DNA of 64,000 nt, from the NCBI GenBank assembly GCA_026413225.1, contig CM048552.1, forward strand, positions 28,915,501 to 28,979,500. The letters run 5' to 3'. How positions within the stretch are numbered: position 1 is the stretch's first letter; each line of letters begins with the position of its first letter. This DNA comes from Otis tarda. Taxonomy: Eukaryota > Chordata > Aves > Otidiformes > Otididae. The notes beneath the pieces are model-generated. The model was not told where the DNA came from. It ran no database searches and saw nothing but the letters and a program-made list of their open reading frames with translations. Position numbers and translations under genes: made by a program. This document shows, piece after piece, positions 23,561 through 37,745 of the stretch.

Positions 23561-26500
23561 GCACTAATTAGTAAGAAAATTGGGATAACACTGGCAAAAA
23601 TAATATTAAATGAGACAGAGATGGTGACTGATTTTTATACAGAATGGTTAAAGAAAATTAAGGGATGCTACAGTATGGTCAGTACCTGACAGGGTGGTAA
23701 ATTTTATTCAGCTAATAGGCAAGACAAAATTTGAACCTAGAAATTTGGATAATGTGATGGCTTTCAATACTCACTGCTACAAATTCACAGTATTTAGGAG
23801 GACTGCCAAAGAATAGTTCAGAATTTAGACTGTCGTGGAGTGTGTTTAATGTATGGCTTATGATTTGAGGGATCCCAGTCAGACCTGCAACAGTAGGCTC
23901 TCCATGACTTATCCTTGTGGCTGTTACCTGCAGCATTTGTAGTCTCAATCAGCTGTTAATTCTTCTCTTGTAAGATTATAAAATAATTGCAAATAGCTCA
24001 GATTAGGAGGTGTGAATGTCACTTAAAGCTCATTTCTGTTTCATATGCTATCCAGCATTCTCTGTAGGCAGCAGATGAGGGTCTACAGAAAAACAGAAGC
24101 CTAGAAACAGACAATAATAACAAGTACTAATCAGAGTGTAATAATCTTTTGAGTTGCACTTATGTTAAAAGGTAATCACTGATATTCACATGGCACTGAA
24201 TAAGTAGCATTTCATATGGACTTCATAGTTACAGATAGAAAATAAAGAATTTCCTAAAGGGCGTCAGCAACAACACACAAAGAAAACGCAGCTTTAAAGT
24301 TTTAGCATTGAATTTCAGGAGAGCTGCGTTTTGTCAGTTATGGCATAAGATCTTGTGCAAGCTTAAGCAGATTTTGCATCAGTTCTATATCAGCGCTGTG
24401 CTTGAACACGTATTTTCAGTTGCAATGTTGCAGCACGAGTGTGTCCACTAAGTCAGGAGTATTGAGACAAGCATGTCTGGATGTACTTGAAAAAGGATGC
24501 CTAGGTGCCTTAGCTGGTGGAAACTTCTATTAAAAAGAGTGTAAGCACCATCCTAACTAGATGGCAGGTGAGGGAGTGGTTTCATGACAAAGGGTCTCAA
24601 GAGACACTGCCAATGTATGGAGTTGCCATCCCTGTGTCGCCTGTTCCAGTGGCAGCTGGGACAAGCAGGGTTTGCCATATGTAGGAGAGCTGCTGTTGCC
24701 ACAACCTCTGTATGTGAGGATGAGAGTTGAGAGAGCTTTCAACACAGAGATGCAGTTAGGCACCTAGATCTGTGGATCTAACCATATAGTCATCCTGTGT
24801 CTCACCTTTTGTGTTTTTAAAATACAGGAATAACACCTATTTCACTAGTGTGTGCAAACATTCATTTCCAACATATATGAGCTACTTTTAGATTCTTGAA
24901 GAAAAGGTGCTGTTGAGTAAGAATTACTTTCTATTTTTGTATCAAATGCAAGAAAGATTTTTTTTTCTAAGCACTATTAAGATTTCTTCACAAAATTGAG
25001 ATGCCTGAATAAAATAAGAAATTAATAACAGAAAACTCAATACTAATTCCAAATAGAGATGAACAGTATTTTTCACAACATAACTAATACAGAAAGCAAA
25101 TAAGATTTCAAACCTCTACTTTATGTTTTGTGTTTTTATGTGCGTATATTATATATATAATACATATACATTATACACATGCATGGACATAATGCATGTG
25201 TCTAGCCACTTGAAAGCTTTTTATCTGCTTGAACAACAAAATGTATCTGCAATATGATACTGAATGCATACATTTATTACAGGTTTATTTCTTTGTTTGA
25301 TTAAGGTAAAAATGTGCTTTGGGGTCTAAAATATAACAATTATGAATACCTGAAAGGAAAAAAATAGCCAATAAATTATTCATATATTTATCATATTCAA
25401 TCACATAATCTTTGCATTCATAAATATGGTAATCAAGAACCATGGACTTGAAAATCAACAATGTAGTAGCATGTGAAAAGTAGTACAGTAGTTTTTCATT
25501 ATAATAACCTTAGTGATATGAGATTCTTTATATACACAAATATGATATTTAAAATGGCCTCTATCAGCTTAAAATATGGACAATATCATGAAACTTGTTA
25601 AAGCCAAGGTGAACTATGGCACCGTATCCAAATGCAGAAAAAGACAATCACATTTTTCGACATTTCTACAGCTGATGGCATTGAAATGTCAGCAAAGCTC
25701 AAAGCAAAAGTACACAATAAATTTGATATTACACCACATGTTTGATTAAGCCCAAGGGTGAAATTGTAACCTGCAATTTTATTCTGAGTCAGTAGATTTC
25801 TGACACATTTTGATTTGTAACAAAGGGAAACTCAGTCTTAAGGCTTCACAGAATTCAGCAGGACTGTCATGGTTTTATTCAGACTCCTAGAAATTGGTCT
25901 TTACAAGCTCAGTGGACACAAATATGTTAATAAATTTTATTATTACAAAAAATGTTCCCAAGGAATTGTTTCAAATAGCAAGGCTGTGACTATACTAAAA
26001 CCACAGACTATTAATTAATGGCAAGTGTGTGGTGAAACAGAAACAGTATTTTCTGATGAAAATTACACTATTTTCTACTTCAGATTTTTAATACATTAAA
26101 ATAGTTCTATACATATACCTCAAGTTTTTCATGTTTAAAATGCAAGACTACTGTCTATGAAAACCTCAATGAATTTCTGACCATACATGATTATTAAAAA
26201 AAAAAAATCCATTTATACTCATTACAAAGTATAGGATAACTCCAATAATAGTTAAAAAACCCAACTCTGGCTCACAATGAAGACATGACGAAACTATCAG
26301 TTATTGTGACAGGTCTCAGAGAAGAAACACTTGACTACAGATGAAAGAAATACAAATGGTGAAATCTGCTCTGGTTTATGACCACAGAGCATGGTAATTA
26401 ACTGACATATATTCAAACACTTTTTAAGAAATAGCCTATTCAAAAGCCACGCATTGTTTTTGTTGTTTCCTAATTTTTATCACACTGCTGGATGGCTCAG

Positions 26501-27399
26501 AAGTGATGCTGTCAAAGCAGCAGTCAAGGACCGAAGTAATTGGAACTGCTGGGTGAAAAGACAAGCTCCGTACAGGAATTTCCTGCCACTCCAGTGGCTG
26601 TGACAGAAAAGCTCTGAAAATGCCGGTAGAGATTTAGAATGATGAATAGCTGCTATGGTTAGTGAGAAATCTTGGAAGTTCAGTTTTGTTTTATTTGCTG
26701 AAATATTACCAAAGAAAGCTTGAAACCTGTGACTTGTAAAATGTGACTCCAGAATGACCTCTGACAGTTGGGGTTGCTGTGGATGTTATGCTTCTATTTA
26801 TCTGTGAGTATTGTCAGGTCCTTTGTCTCATTTCTCAAAATAAAAGCACAACCTTTGTTCCACTGTTTGTCATTATTTATCCACTACAAGGTCAATTCCT
26901 TTATTTTGAGACCTCCTAATTTTCCTGACATTATTTGTTGGGGCTGTCTTTTCTACCATGCTTGATAATTATCCCTGTATTCCATTCTCCAGGCTTCAGA
27001 GATAAACTAACAAGGCTATGTCCACGTAATGGACTTCAAAGTAAATTGTTGCAATGTTGAACCTAATTACCCTGCTGCTTGGTGGAATCTGTAACCCCGC
27101 GACAAGCACACGGGCTTCTGCTGCCTTGAAGCTCCCAAAGAAATAGACTTGTGAGAATAACATCCACCAAAGCTAGGGAAATGGGTAGAAGGATATCTAT
27201 CACCACTCCCAGGCAAGGAGCTACCCATCTTCTGGGTGGGCAGTGATTGACTCTTTCCCCTGCTGAGGTTCTCAGATGTGAACTCTCTTCTGATTTCACG
27301 TGCTTAACGCAGGTTAATCCCCATGACCACAGCATAGAGTTGGAAATAATAAGTTAGAGAGTGTAGGTATTACAGCCGGTAGACCCAACCGGAGAATTC
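23561..27399. other. AT-rich noncoding stretch
   Basis: No gene was seen. It holds an 11-bp perfect inverted repeat (AAAACGCAGCT at 24283-24293 with AGCTGCGTTTT at 24322-24332), an AT-rich patch with a 10-bp hairpin ACACATGCAT/ATGCATGTGT at 25175-25201, and a moderately GC-rich patch at 26450-26660 without open frames of note. Confidence 0.45.
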
Positions 27400-27520
27400 A
27401 CCTGGGACTGCAGGAGACCCACACTCAAATCCCACCTCTGACTGACTCCGTCTCTCAGGTATTTGGAGAGCATTCCCTTGTGGTGCAGTGACTAGAGCGA
27501 CTGGGAGCAAAACCAAAATC
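27400..27520 (+). mobile_element. MIR-like tRNA-derived SINE remnant, doubled head
   Basis: The stretch CTGGGACTGCAGGAGACCC, then ACTCAAATCCCACCTCTGAC, resembles the B-box part of a CORE/MIR-type SINE (usual 'gggagtcaggagacctgggttcaaatccc'). About 25 bp further on, GTGGTGCAGTGACTAGAGCG plus ACTGGGAG resembles the preceding A-box part. The two parts are in reverse order, suggesting two adjacent copies or a rearranged one. The identification rests on short motifs. Confidence 0.45.
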
Positions 27521-30500
27521 TTTGTGGGTCTTTTTCATGCAAGGAATTATACAATAAGTATGATTTTAAGATTTCTGCATGATTAGATGCAAGAGGCAAA
27601 AAGGTGAATTTGTGAAATCTTCAGATATTTAACCGTTCACCTGTTTGGCAGCACCAGGACTGTGGTTGTGATATCCAGAAATGTATGCCAAGTGTAGACA
27701 TCACCTTGGTCTCATATAATAGCAGTAGAGTAATGGCTTTGAAGATCTAAATTTTGACGTGAAAACATTAGGTACCTGCACATTATTTGAAGTACATGGG
27801 CCTTTACATTATTTCACCCAAGTGGATCTAATTGCAGAAGCAGGGCCTGAAGACTTATCTGGAGAGCATCTTCTGGACGCATTAAAGCTTAAGACTGGTG
27901 ATAAATACATTGGTACTGAAAGAGTGTCTGCTAGATGCTCTTAGATATGAAACTAACACCCAGAATAAGTGCCAAAACAATTTTATTTTGTATATGATTT
28001 TTTCAAGATAGCTACAAAACATTGCATGAAACAGACAAAATAAAAGCAATAATCTTCAAAGCCTAGTACCGAATCCTTTTCCTTCCTGGCATAAGTACCA
28101 AAATGTAAGCTAAAAGAAGATAACTTCTTACTGAATGAAACTACTTTCACAGAGGCTGGATCTAAACTGCTTTCCTCTCTTCTGCTAAAGTCTCCTTAAA
28201 AAATAGAAATAACCTAATCTGAGGGAGCCAGAGAGAAGGACTCCAGCAAACCTAATACGAAAAGAAAGAAACATTACCTAGAAAATGTAAACTGATTGGT
28301 ATAGTTGAACATAAAGGTCTTTCATAATTTCTTTCTAGGAATTACTGTAGTTGAACACATCCAAAAGGAAAAGTTCACTTCAAAGTTATAATTTTATAAA
28401 GTTAATTGTCAAATATGTAGGCTCTCACTTTCTGTCTCAATTGTAAAATACAGAATCCCAGAAAAATATACAATTTTCACAAAGCCGTAGTGAAATAAAT
28501 TTGCAGGCCTCTAAAATATTTTTCTTCTAGTTTCTCTTATTTCTCTTGTGCTATTCACCTAGCATTCTTTTTCCTATATAACTTCTTTTTTCCAATCCTA
28601 CTTCTAAGTATTATACTGTATTCCTGTTATAACAGTGAACTTTTAATACTACAGTAAGTCTCAAAAATTATCTAACTAGTAAATCAGAACCAAAAAAATG
28701 TATGAAATTATTATCTATTTATATTTACTTATTATTATTACCTTGTTTGAATTTACATTATAATGAGTCCTCTGCCATACAAACAAAAAAACCCCAGACT
28801 GTTACCCACCATTAATGCCATGACCAATTCAGCTGAAATAAGAAAAAAAACAGTAACAAGGATCAATGCAATCAACACCCACTACCACCACTAAAAAATA
28901 CTTTCTAAATTTAGGATGTAATATATATTGAGCAGTTTAAATAAGAGTCAGCATAGCACTGCTTCCAGGACACTTTCATTATGACAGTGCTCAGCTACTT
29001 ATCAAAACACCAGATAAACAGATGAGAACAGAAAACATTTAAATACAAGCCTGATGGTACTTGTCAAGCTACCAGTTGTGCTCTGAGAATAACCTCCCAA
29101 CTTTGCCATTCCTTTCTTTTGAGACCCACGTCCTCACTCTCACCAGCGTTCCCAAACTGACTGTGTTTTCTCCTGAGTGTGCTGAAATCATACGGTGATT
29201 ACATACAAGGGCAATCAATCTCTTGCCAACCTTGGAAGAGTTACTGATAACAGGAACGCAGGTGAAAGTCTCACTTTGAGGTAGGTTGATATTTTCATTT
29301 AGTCTACACTTATGTGTATATTGTTATGTCTTTGCCCAGTCTGATGGATTACCTAGGACCAGTGCCATGGTAAGCCTAGTCTTTCTTTCTGTTCTCATCC
29401 TGCTGGAGCTGCTTTTTGGGAGAGAGAGTCACAAAACATCCTGGTACTCTTATTAAGGTAAATGCTCCTTGGCCAGTGGAAGAACAATAGAGAGTTTTCC
29501 ATTACATTCATGTAATGTAAGTTATTAAAAATGCTCTAAGGCATGTGAGTCCCAGGAGAAGTGCCAGTTTAAGGGAATATCATTTATATTGTGCCTATTT
29601 AAAATATGTTCAAAGAACATTAAAGTTGAATAGCCGCTGTTTCAGATAGGATTCACATATTAGGGAATGCCAGATGAAAGGCTATCTATCCAAATTTCGA
29701 ATATATCTGTATGTCCTTGGCTCCTCAATCATGCATTATTTTCCACTTCACAGAACATCACCTGGACCTTATGTGGAGCCTTTAGACCACCAGCTAAACA
29801 TCACTATTCTTTAAACAGGTATAAACACTCCTTGCTAGTTGCAAGGCAAGCTATGGAACAAAAGTGAAATGCAAGTCAGTTCTCATCCATCTTCCAGGAA
29901 GGAGTTTATCTGCTGTCTACAGCCTCTATTAGCTAATAAAGTCAACCACATTGATTTGGCACATGAACTCTGAAATGCATTATGCTTACATTTACATCTT
30001 TACTCTTTCATATTAGAAATCAGTATTTTACTCTTTCTGCTAGATCCCAGTTAGATGGACTCTATCTGTCTCACATCCATGCAGTTTTACCAAAGCAAAA
30101 AGTTTCTTTCAGGATTATCTTGTCCACATCTTTGTGATTTTACCTAGACTGTGATCAAATGTGACAGGGATGTCATTGGTGTGATCAGACTATGAAATGT
30201 GTCTGTTTGATGCCAGATACTCAGATGCACTTACTCCTGCCATTTATTGTCCTCTTTGACCACCAGGACTTTGGATCATCCAGAAATGTTATCCTAGTTT
30301 TAAAAGAAAGCTAGTATCCTAGATGTTCTTTAATTGCTTTTCAGTTCTCCAAAAAATTTTCTATCTGTATTTATTTTCTCAGAGAAGGGAATATTCACAT
30401 CCACGTAAGGCCACCCTTTGTGAATTGGTATAGTCTGAGAGACATAAATTTCGGCAGAGAATGAACATGCATTTTCCAAACAGAGCTTACTAAATAATTT

Positions 30501-33500
30501 TATTTGATTTTTTCTCCAAATCACCCTTGTGCTGAGAATAGACTCAAAGCCAAAAAAGGAATATTTACAGTGACACAGCTGTCATTAATTTGGTGGTTTA
30601 AATTAGCGTATATTATCAAGTATCATTATCTCTTAATAGCTTGATACTGAGGTCCCGTAATAAGCCATCTCAAAGTACCAACAAGCTGGTGACCATAACT
30701 ACACCTATGTCATTTCTGAAAGCAGGCAGTCTTAGCAGATGCCGTAGATCTTTATGTGGCTGTATAGATCACACAGCTGGAAACTGAGAAAAGCCTTTAA
30801 AATGTCCTAGTGTACTTTTTCTCCGGTTAAAGCGAAGGGAAATGAAATATTCATACGATATGAAGCTTCTTAGACTGGAAATGGGGTTTCTCTTGCCAAA
30901 GGAAGCAAGCACCTTCTATAGAATATTTTGCTTGCCAGAAATATGGAATAAGCATTACCTGACTTCTTAAAATCACCCTTTTATTTGATTTCTTACCAGA
31001 CTGAAGTGAAATGTGAACTGTAGCTTTAAGGCCTCTCCCAGGCTTAATAAGCTCCAGGTGTACTTGAAGCAGTTAATTGCTTCTGAAGGGAGCTAAGAGA
31101 AGATTGTTCCAAGAGCCTGTTATTTCTGAAAAGACACTAAGTTCAGGGTTTGCTGCCTCAGTGAGTTCCTATGGTGAAAGTTATTCATGTGCAGGAGCTA
31201 TCGGGCTCGAAAGAAAGAGCTTTTATGGAGAACCTCTTTGTGGAAGGATGAATGCACTGAAGACTCTCTACGGAAGGCTATTTGAATTACATGCATCTTA
31301 AACAGCGTATGTTGAACTAAACCCCTCTGAATTTTATGGAAATAGGCCCAAAGTGTGAAGCTGGGCTCATGATCCAGGTTCCCTCCTAAAAGAGGGGACT
31401 AAATTTGGTTTTTACATACATCTCCTCTCCAATGCTATTAACAATGAACTCTAGATGGCTCTTTTGACAACTGAACTGAAATCTCTTGGTGTAACTAACT
31501 TTCTTTTGAGAAAAATAAAACCTCCCCACTTCTGCAGGTCTATCATGTTCTGACAAAGTTTCTATTTTTCCAGCCCTGTACAATTAAAACTGCATTTGTA
31601 TTATTTATGGTAATTAATAATAATGCGATATACACAGATGGAAAATATCTTCAAGATCAGTTCACTCCTTTCTAGCTTCCACATTATCACATCCTGATAA
31701 CTAGCAACGTATTGCAACCAAGAGATACCATAGCTACTTACTTTTATACTCGTGCAATTTTAAGTGACTATCCTGTTTAAAGTGTGAAAGGGTTAATATA
31801 AAACAATAACTTTGGCAAGCGCTTCCCTCCAGGGACACAGAATTTTAGTAAATCACGTTGAATGATGAAACAGAAATAGCATAATGATTTGTAAAGAAGA
31901 GCTACTTTGTGACCAAGACATTATGCTACAATTTCTAAGGTGCAGGCTTAGTTTATCTCTTTCAATTTTCCATTGTGGTCCTGGATAAATCATCACATTT
32001 TTCTGTCTAATCTTGTTCTTGGAAGAAACTTATCTGTTGGGATTGAAATTTTCCAAAAATTCAGTCTGTATGGGAAATTTTAGAACAGATGTTTCAGGCT
32101 TGGCAAAATTACAAGTAATGAAAACAGGCTCTTATTTTGGGAAGCGTGAAGCGATTTTAATGATTGATGAGCTCTCTCTGTTAGAGTGTAAACAGGTTGT
32201 ACATGAACAACTTTAAAAAAGTAATTGACTTTGTCTAATTTTTTGCATCCCACGTACTTATCTTTACTCTACTGTCTTTATTTTTCTGCCCTCGTTTTTT
32301 TTGGTTATAATTTCAGGATCTCTAACACTTTCAGAAGACAGGAAACTGTCATCTTCAAATCTGGCATGACTCAGGTACTACAATATTTGTGTCATTTTCT
32401 TATTATTTAAACTTTCTAAAGACCTTTTCCAGGCATGAGGTGAAAAATTTCAATGAGACTCTATCTCCATATCTAGCTACACTTCAACTCAATTTCTTCA
32501 CACTTCTTGTCATGCTAAACTTAAACATTTCTGTCCTAATAATATAGCTGTGTTTCTGGGTTATTATATATATGGCCCTTCTACACCTTTCCTTTCCTCA
32601 ACTTTCAACACTACTTGAATTTCCATCAAGTCAGAAATCTGTTCATAATTCCAGGAAGGTATACACAATCTCTTGTTTCTTCTGGCACTCTTTCTCAGGG
32701 GTTATTCATTGTTTGCAGGTGATTGATGGCTGAGACATTATTTCTAAATCCAGGCTACTCTTTAACATGATTAGAGTGTCATTAAATATTTTTTAATGTA
32801 CATAAAGTGCTGTCTATAAACCCCAACCATCTGGCATTGCTGTGTCCTGGTGGATGGTAAGACAGTAAAAGAATACATTCAACCCATTTAGCCCCTAGAA
32901 CAACAGTAATAATCCAACAGAAACCCAGGATTTTTTTGCCAGAGAGGGAGCATTTCAATGCAGCTGAATATTATTTTTAAATCATTGTTATTATTATGCA
33001 GTATAAATATAGATGTATCTTGGAAGGCCTCAGTATCAAGATTTCAGACATGCTTTGTAATATCAGTAGTTTAATAAGGCACACTCTACTTTCAAATGAT
33101 ATTACAGTTAAGAATTTGGAACACTTTCGATTTCCAGAAAATTCCTAAAAAGCCTCATTCTTTGTTTATTTAGTTTTACAACTAGTAAAGTGTGAGTATG
33201 TTCAAGATGCAGGCAGAGTGTGCTTGAGAAGGAGGAGTATGTGGATGGAGAGGACACGCTGGGACAACACAGCAAAGCAGCCATGTCATTGTACATGTTG
33301 TACCTAAGAGCACTAAACGTGGGGAGAGGGCCTACAACCCCCTTACTCCCTCCTCCCTTAATAAATTCACTTCTAAATATATTAACTTGAGCGCCTCACC
33401 TAACTTAGACATCTCTTTATCTTTTTTGGTTTGATCTCGAAAGAAAAGTTCTTTAGGTGTTTCCTCCAAAACAAGTATAAGGAAGTCAATAATTCATACC

Positions 33501-36500
33501 ATACTTTTTTTTATTTAAAAAAAAGGGAAAAAAAACCCCACAAAAAAAATCCTACCAGTTTTCTATCATACTGTAAAGTGCTGTTCCACATTATAATTTG
33601 CCTTCCTCAGAACCTAAATAAGATCTGGTCTTCCTGTGTTTCCTGTAGACTGATCTACTTGGACTATTTCGGACCAAGGCAACAAGCCAGTTTGAACAAC
33701 TACTTTGAAGAACACCAAGTACCAGATCCCCTGTTCATATGAATAAACTTTACTTTAAACATCCTTCCAATTGCAGTTTTGGCACTGTATCTTGCAGAGA
33801 GATAAAATCCTCATAAATAATTTGTTTTCAAACTGCTTAAGGTTGTATAACCCCAAACTTTAAATTCTACCCAAAACCACATAGAAGCCAGAAACCAATT
33901 AATCACCTCCTTTACTTAATAATTGTATTTAAAATGTATCTACCCATAGAGACTGTGAAACAGTCCAAAGCTGAAAGTATGGATTTTGGTAACATCTGAA
34001 ACAAAACAAGACATGTTGCCATTTCAGGAACTCAGCAACATGGACAACCACTCTGGCACTTTTAATTTAATTGACAAGTATTGTGCCCTTTCTAGAGTCC
34101 TTATACCCTCACATTACGACAGTAGGTTGAAATCTTAGGATGCAGCAGCTCTGTCCTCGTCATAGGATTTCTTAGTATCTCTAAAATTATGCCATCTCAA
34201 ATTAGTCATGAAGCCATGAATGTGCTACCCAGGAGAATTTATTTTTTTTTTAGATAGTCGTCTTGTTCTACTAAGATATTTTAAGCCCTCCAGCAAATTA
34301 TTCAAAAATCTCATTGCCTTTCCATTCTGCCTAGGCTGTATTTAAATGCAAGTAACTGAACTGAGGCAAAACGGTGTGCCCAGTGGAGTCAGGCTATGAC
34401 TTCTCGCAACAGCACTGACCAGATGTGTTACAGGAATTTTACAATATAATGTTTGAAACGTATGTTACTATTCAGCCTGCTCTGTCAACGCTCAAATCCC
34501 GCTGAACAGTGTCTGCTCCGATCACGAATCTTTTTTCTACATGTCCTGTAGCGGGGAACGGCAAGAAAATGAACACTGTCTGTGATGCTAATGCTATCGC
34601 ACACATGATAAAGGACAGTCTGTTTGCCGAGGTGGATCCGGTAATAGCCTTTGCATAGCACGAGAGGCAGGCTGAGAAAGTGTTTTACAGAGGTAAAATT
34701 TGTGATGTTCTCATTTCCATCCATGACACTGGCTAGTAAAACTTTGAGGTCCCCTATGGGTTACCAGGGCATGTGACTAAGAACAGAAATCTTTGGGGTG
34801 AGGTGGTTCTTAGGCATTTCTTACAATTTGCTAAGGGTCATTCTCTTCTCCTTCCATTCTAGGGTGCATGTAATAAAAATAAGGGCTATTTAATATATGT
34901 GGAAATTGAAGAGTTATGCTTTCAAACAAACAACAGAAACCTATTTCCTGTAGTAGAAATCAAATCCTAAAATCCAATGCAAAAAAAAAGTCGATTCAGT
35001 GCTAACATTTTTTATCAGTTTATTGACACAGAAGGGACACTGAAAATGTACATTTTCCTGTTCCAAATTTGGCTGTTGTCCAGTTTGCAGGTCTGACTAC
35101 TAGCACTCTATTCTAATACCAATTCTGTAGTTATCCAATTAGGTAGAGCTGGGAAACACACATCAAACATTCACATCCACATCTGTATGTGACAGACAGA
35201 ACTTCTGATAGTCAGTGAAGCACACGGAAAGTGGCTGATTAAATTCTTCCATCTGAATTTGTAGGCTGAAAATCTGATCTCAAGTTTTTCCACTCTTTCT
35301 AAAATCTGACAGTTCGACATCCACCTCCCCAACTTCAACTGATTCTTAATGTGATTTAGAATGACATGAGGCTGCATTTTTACTCGATGAAATGTGCACT
35401 GTAATTTGTTCAAATGTTAAAGGAGGAAGATTAGTTAGATTTCTATATTAATAACCACTCAAACTAAGCAAAAAATCAGTAACTTCTACCTGTTTAGATT
35501 TACATAAAATATGGAAGGGTTTTTTCTTATAATAAAAGCATTATAATTAGCCATTCTTTTAACAAAAGTTAAATTAATAAGCATAATAAATACACATCAG
35601 CTTTCATATGTCTTGTTATGAGAATGTGCACCCCTATCCTCTTATTGTTCTTGTTGAGGAAAAACGAGGAATTTTTTAAGAGGATTAATACACGCAATGT
35701 GCTTTTAAATTATAAAAAAACCCACAACATTTGAAACATTTTTGAACAGAAAGCACTTAATAGAATCTATTAGCAGTAGTAACAAAATATTCAAAAAGTC
35801 AATTTATGAAGCATTTGCTTATATTTCTTATGTGCAAATCATTTTGTATGGACTACAAAGATCAGAGAATGAAGTGTCAGCAAATAACTTCTGAAATACA
35901 AGATACCCTTGTAGTTAAATATTTCATTTCTGCATGAGTGGTTGTGAACATCTATGGATTTACCAGCCTTTTGTAGCCTATATAGCAGGATAATATGAGA
36001 ATACCTTCTACAAGTGAAATTGAATTTTAAGATATTCAGATAAAGTGGGTCAGAATAGTATGGAATTATCAACAAACTTAAAACACTTCATGTCAATTTT
36101 GATTACATTCAGTAGAACAGAGCTCTCAAAAATGATATAATCTAACCTTTTCAATAATAAAAAAAAAAGAATACTCCTTAAAAATCTGATCTCACAAGTA
36201 TTTTTCTTTAGGGAAATACAGCTCGTCTCAGAAATATCCCTCTCTTCCTTTCACTGTCATTTATCATTGAATTCAACTGAATCTCTTTCACTGAGACTTT
36301 ATAATTTCATCTTTAATACCCCCCACTAATCTCCCTCATGGTGGCCTTCAGCCAACAAATGTTCTTTACATTACAATACCCTCATTTATTCAATTCCCAA
36401 GAAACAGATCTGTGAAAGGGTTAACCATTTGATTGTCAAAAGCTTTGGGTTCAGCTGAGCTACTAAATTTCATGTGCACTTATTACCCAGGTTAGGTTCA

Positions 36501-37579
36501 AGCCATTACTGGGCTGGCACAGCATTTGCCTAACAGGGATAGACCCCTGTAGGGAAAACTAGACAATTAGATGATACTCTGCACACCTAGCATTTACTCA
36601 GCCTAAGCCATACTGGTATAAACTCAAAGGTAAACCATCTTTCCCTGATTACGCACTGGGAGTGCCGGTTCCACAATAAGGGGTTGCAACTAAATCTAAA
36701 TTAGAGGAATTAAATTAGTTTACCAGATCACAGCTCCTGCTGTCCTGCCATACAATACCAATGACATTCTACTTTGTTTCAAAAAGAGGGTGGGGAGAAA
36801 TAATTTCCAGCTTAAATGGGTAATATGACAAGACTTATTTTTCATCATTTATTTTATCAAGAGGAAATTACCTACCAAACAAGCAGATGAGGTATCACAG
36901 GGGCTGAAGTGACAACAGCAATGGATTTGTCTCCTTCTCAGTCTTCCCACTTTTGGTATGTTTATCTGACAGTTATTAGGTGAAACTTAGTCTCTAACAA
37001 GTGACCTGCATTTCATATAAATAATTAAGCATTCTTTGGAACAGGTACATGAATATAAGTTTCCTGTGTCCCAGGGGAATGTTCTTGCTTCTTTCCCTCT
37101 TAACCTTTCTCCTAACTCACATTTAGTTATTTAATACAGCATTTAAAGGCCTTAACAGGAAATACTGAGGAAGCTCCACCTCCTTTTTGAGAAGCGTGGT
37201 GGTCAGGATGTTCCCACATTAGATGTGGAGGATTTGGCTTCAGAGTCCTGTTTCAAATTACACCATTTGCAGCATCTTAAGGAGGTCCTGCCCTGTATAT
37301 TGAGACACATGCCAAGTCAGTGTCTCTTTCCAGCTACTTTCTGCTGTAGTGTTCAATTCCTGCAAGGTCTGAGAACACTTCTGAGGTTTAAACCTGTGTC
37401 TCGTGTGGGAACAGAGAGTGCAGCACAGCTGTCTGATATTGAAGAATTTGAGCTATGTCCTTGAACACCACTTGCTCAATAACAAAAAAAAACCCAGCAA
37501 TTAGAACAATATAAGTAAATACCAAAGGCAAAAATAGTAAAGACAACTAAAAATCTATAACCAATCCAAATGAAGCTTA
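27521..37579. other. 10-kb noncoding stretch
   Basis: No convincing exon, tRNA or young repeat was seen. It contains a CpG-enriched patch at 34440-34700 (listed separately), a perfect 16-bp palindrome GAAAATGTACATTTTC (35042-35057) and several A/T runs. The plus-strand frame at 31077-31301 (74 codons) has mixed composition but no recognisable family or splice context. Confidence 0.45.
34440..34730. other. CpG-enriched patch in AT-rich DNA, possible conserved element
   Basis: At least ten CpGs occur in about 220 bp (for example AACGCTC, CCCGCTG, CTCCGATCACGAA, AGCGGGGAACGG, CTATCGC, GCCGAGG, TCCGG, CACGAG), while neighbouring kilobases hold few. A minus-strand frame of 79 codons (34724-34485, starting MDGNENITNFTSV and ending RHCSAGFER) covers it, and TTTCTCAG and GCTACAG on minus could be acceptors. 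No clear donor follows and no family is recognised. It could be an exon, an enhancer or a CpG-retaining young insert. Confidence 0.3.
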
Positions 37580-37745
37580 AGGCGTGTGAACAGTGTATTG
37601 CTACCAATCAAATTAGATGATTAAGTGCGTGCACTTTGCGTGTAACTTAGATAGACTATAAAAGACTAATGCTGACTAACAATAAAGGTCTCCAGAACAC
37701 CATCCGCGGAGTCTGTGTTTTTACTGCAGCAGTCTCGGACTCAAG
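37580..37745 (+). mobile_element. Probable solo LTR of an endogenous retrovirus
   Basis: A compact promoter and polyadenylation arrangement typical of an avian ERV LTR: CCAAT at 37604-37608, TATAAAA at 37657-37663, then AATAAA at 37681-37686, followed by a short GT-rich region (GTCTGTGTTTTTACTG) and an end near CTCGGACTCA (about 37743). A TATA box only about 20 bp upstream of the polyadenylation signal is the U3/R layout of LTRs and unlike a host promoter. No flanking internal retroviral sequence was seen, so it is called solo. The outer ends and target-site duplication could not be fixed. Confidence 0.5.

Noticed and set aside
25141-25201. AT-rich palindromic run as an origin or transposon end
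   Set aside because: The 10-bp stem is within chance expectation for AT-rich DNA, and no terminal repeats or target duplication were seen.
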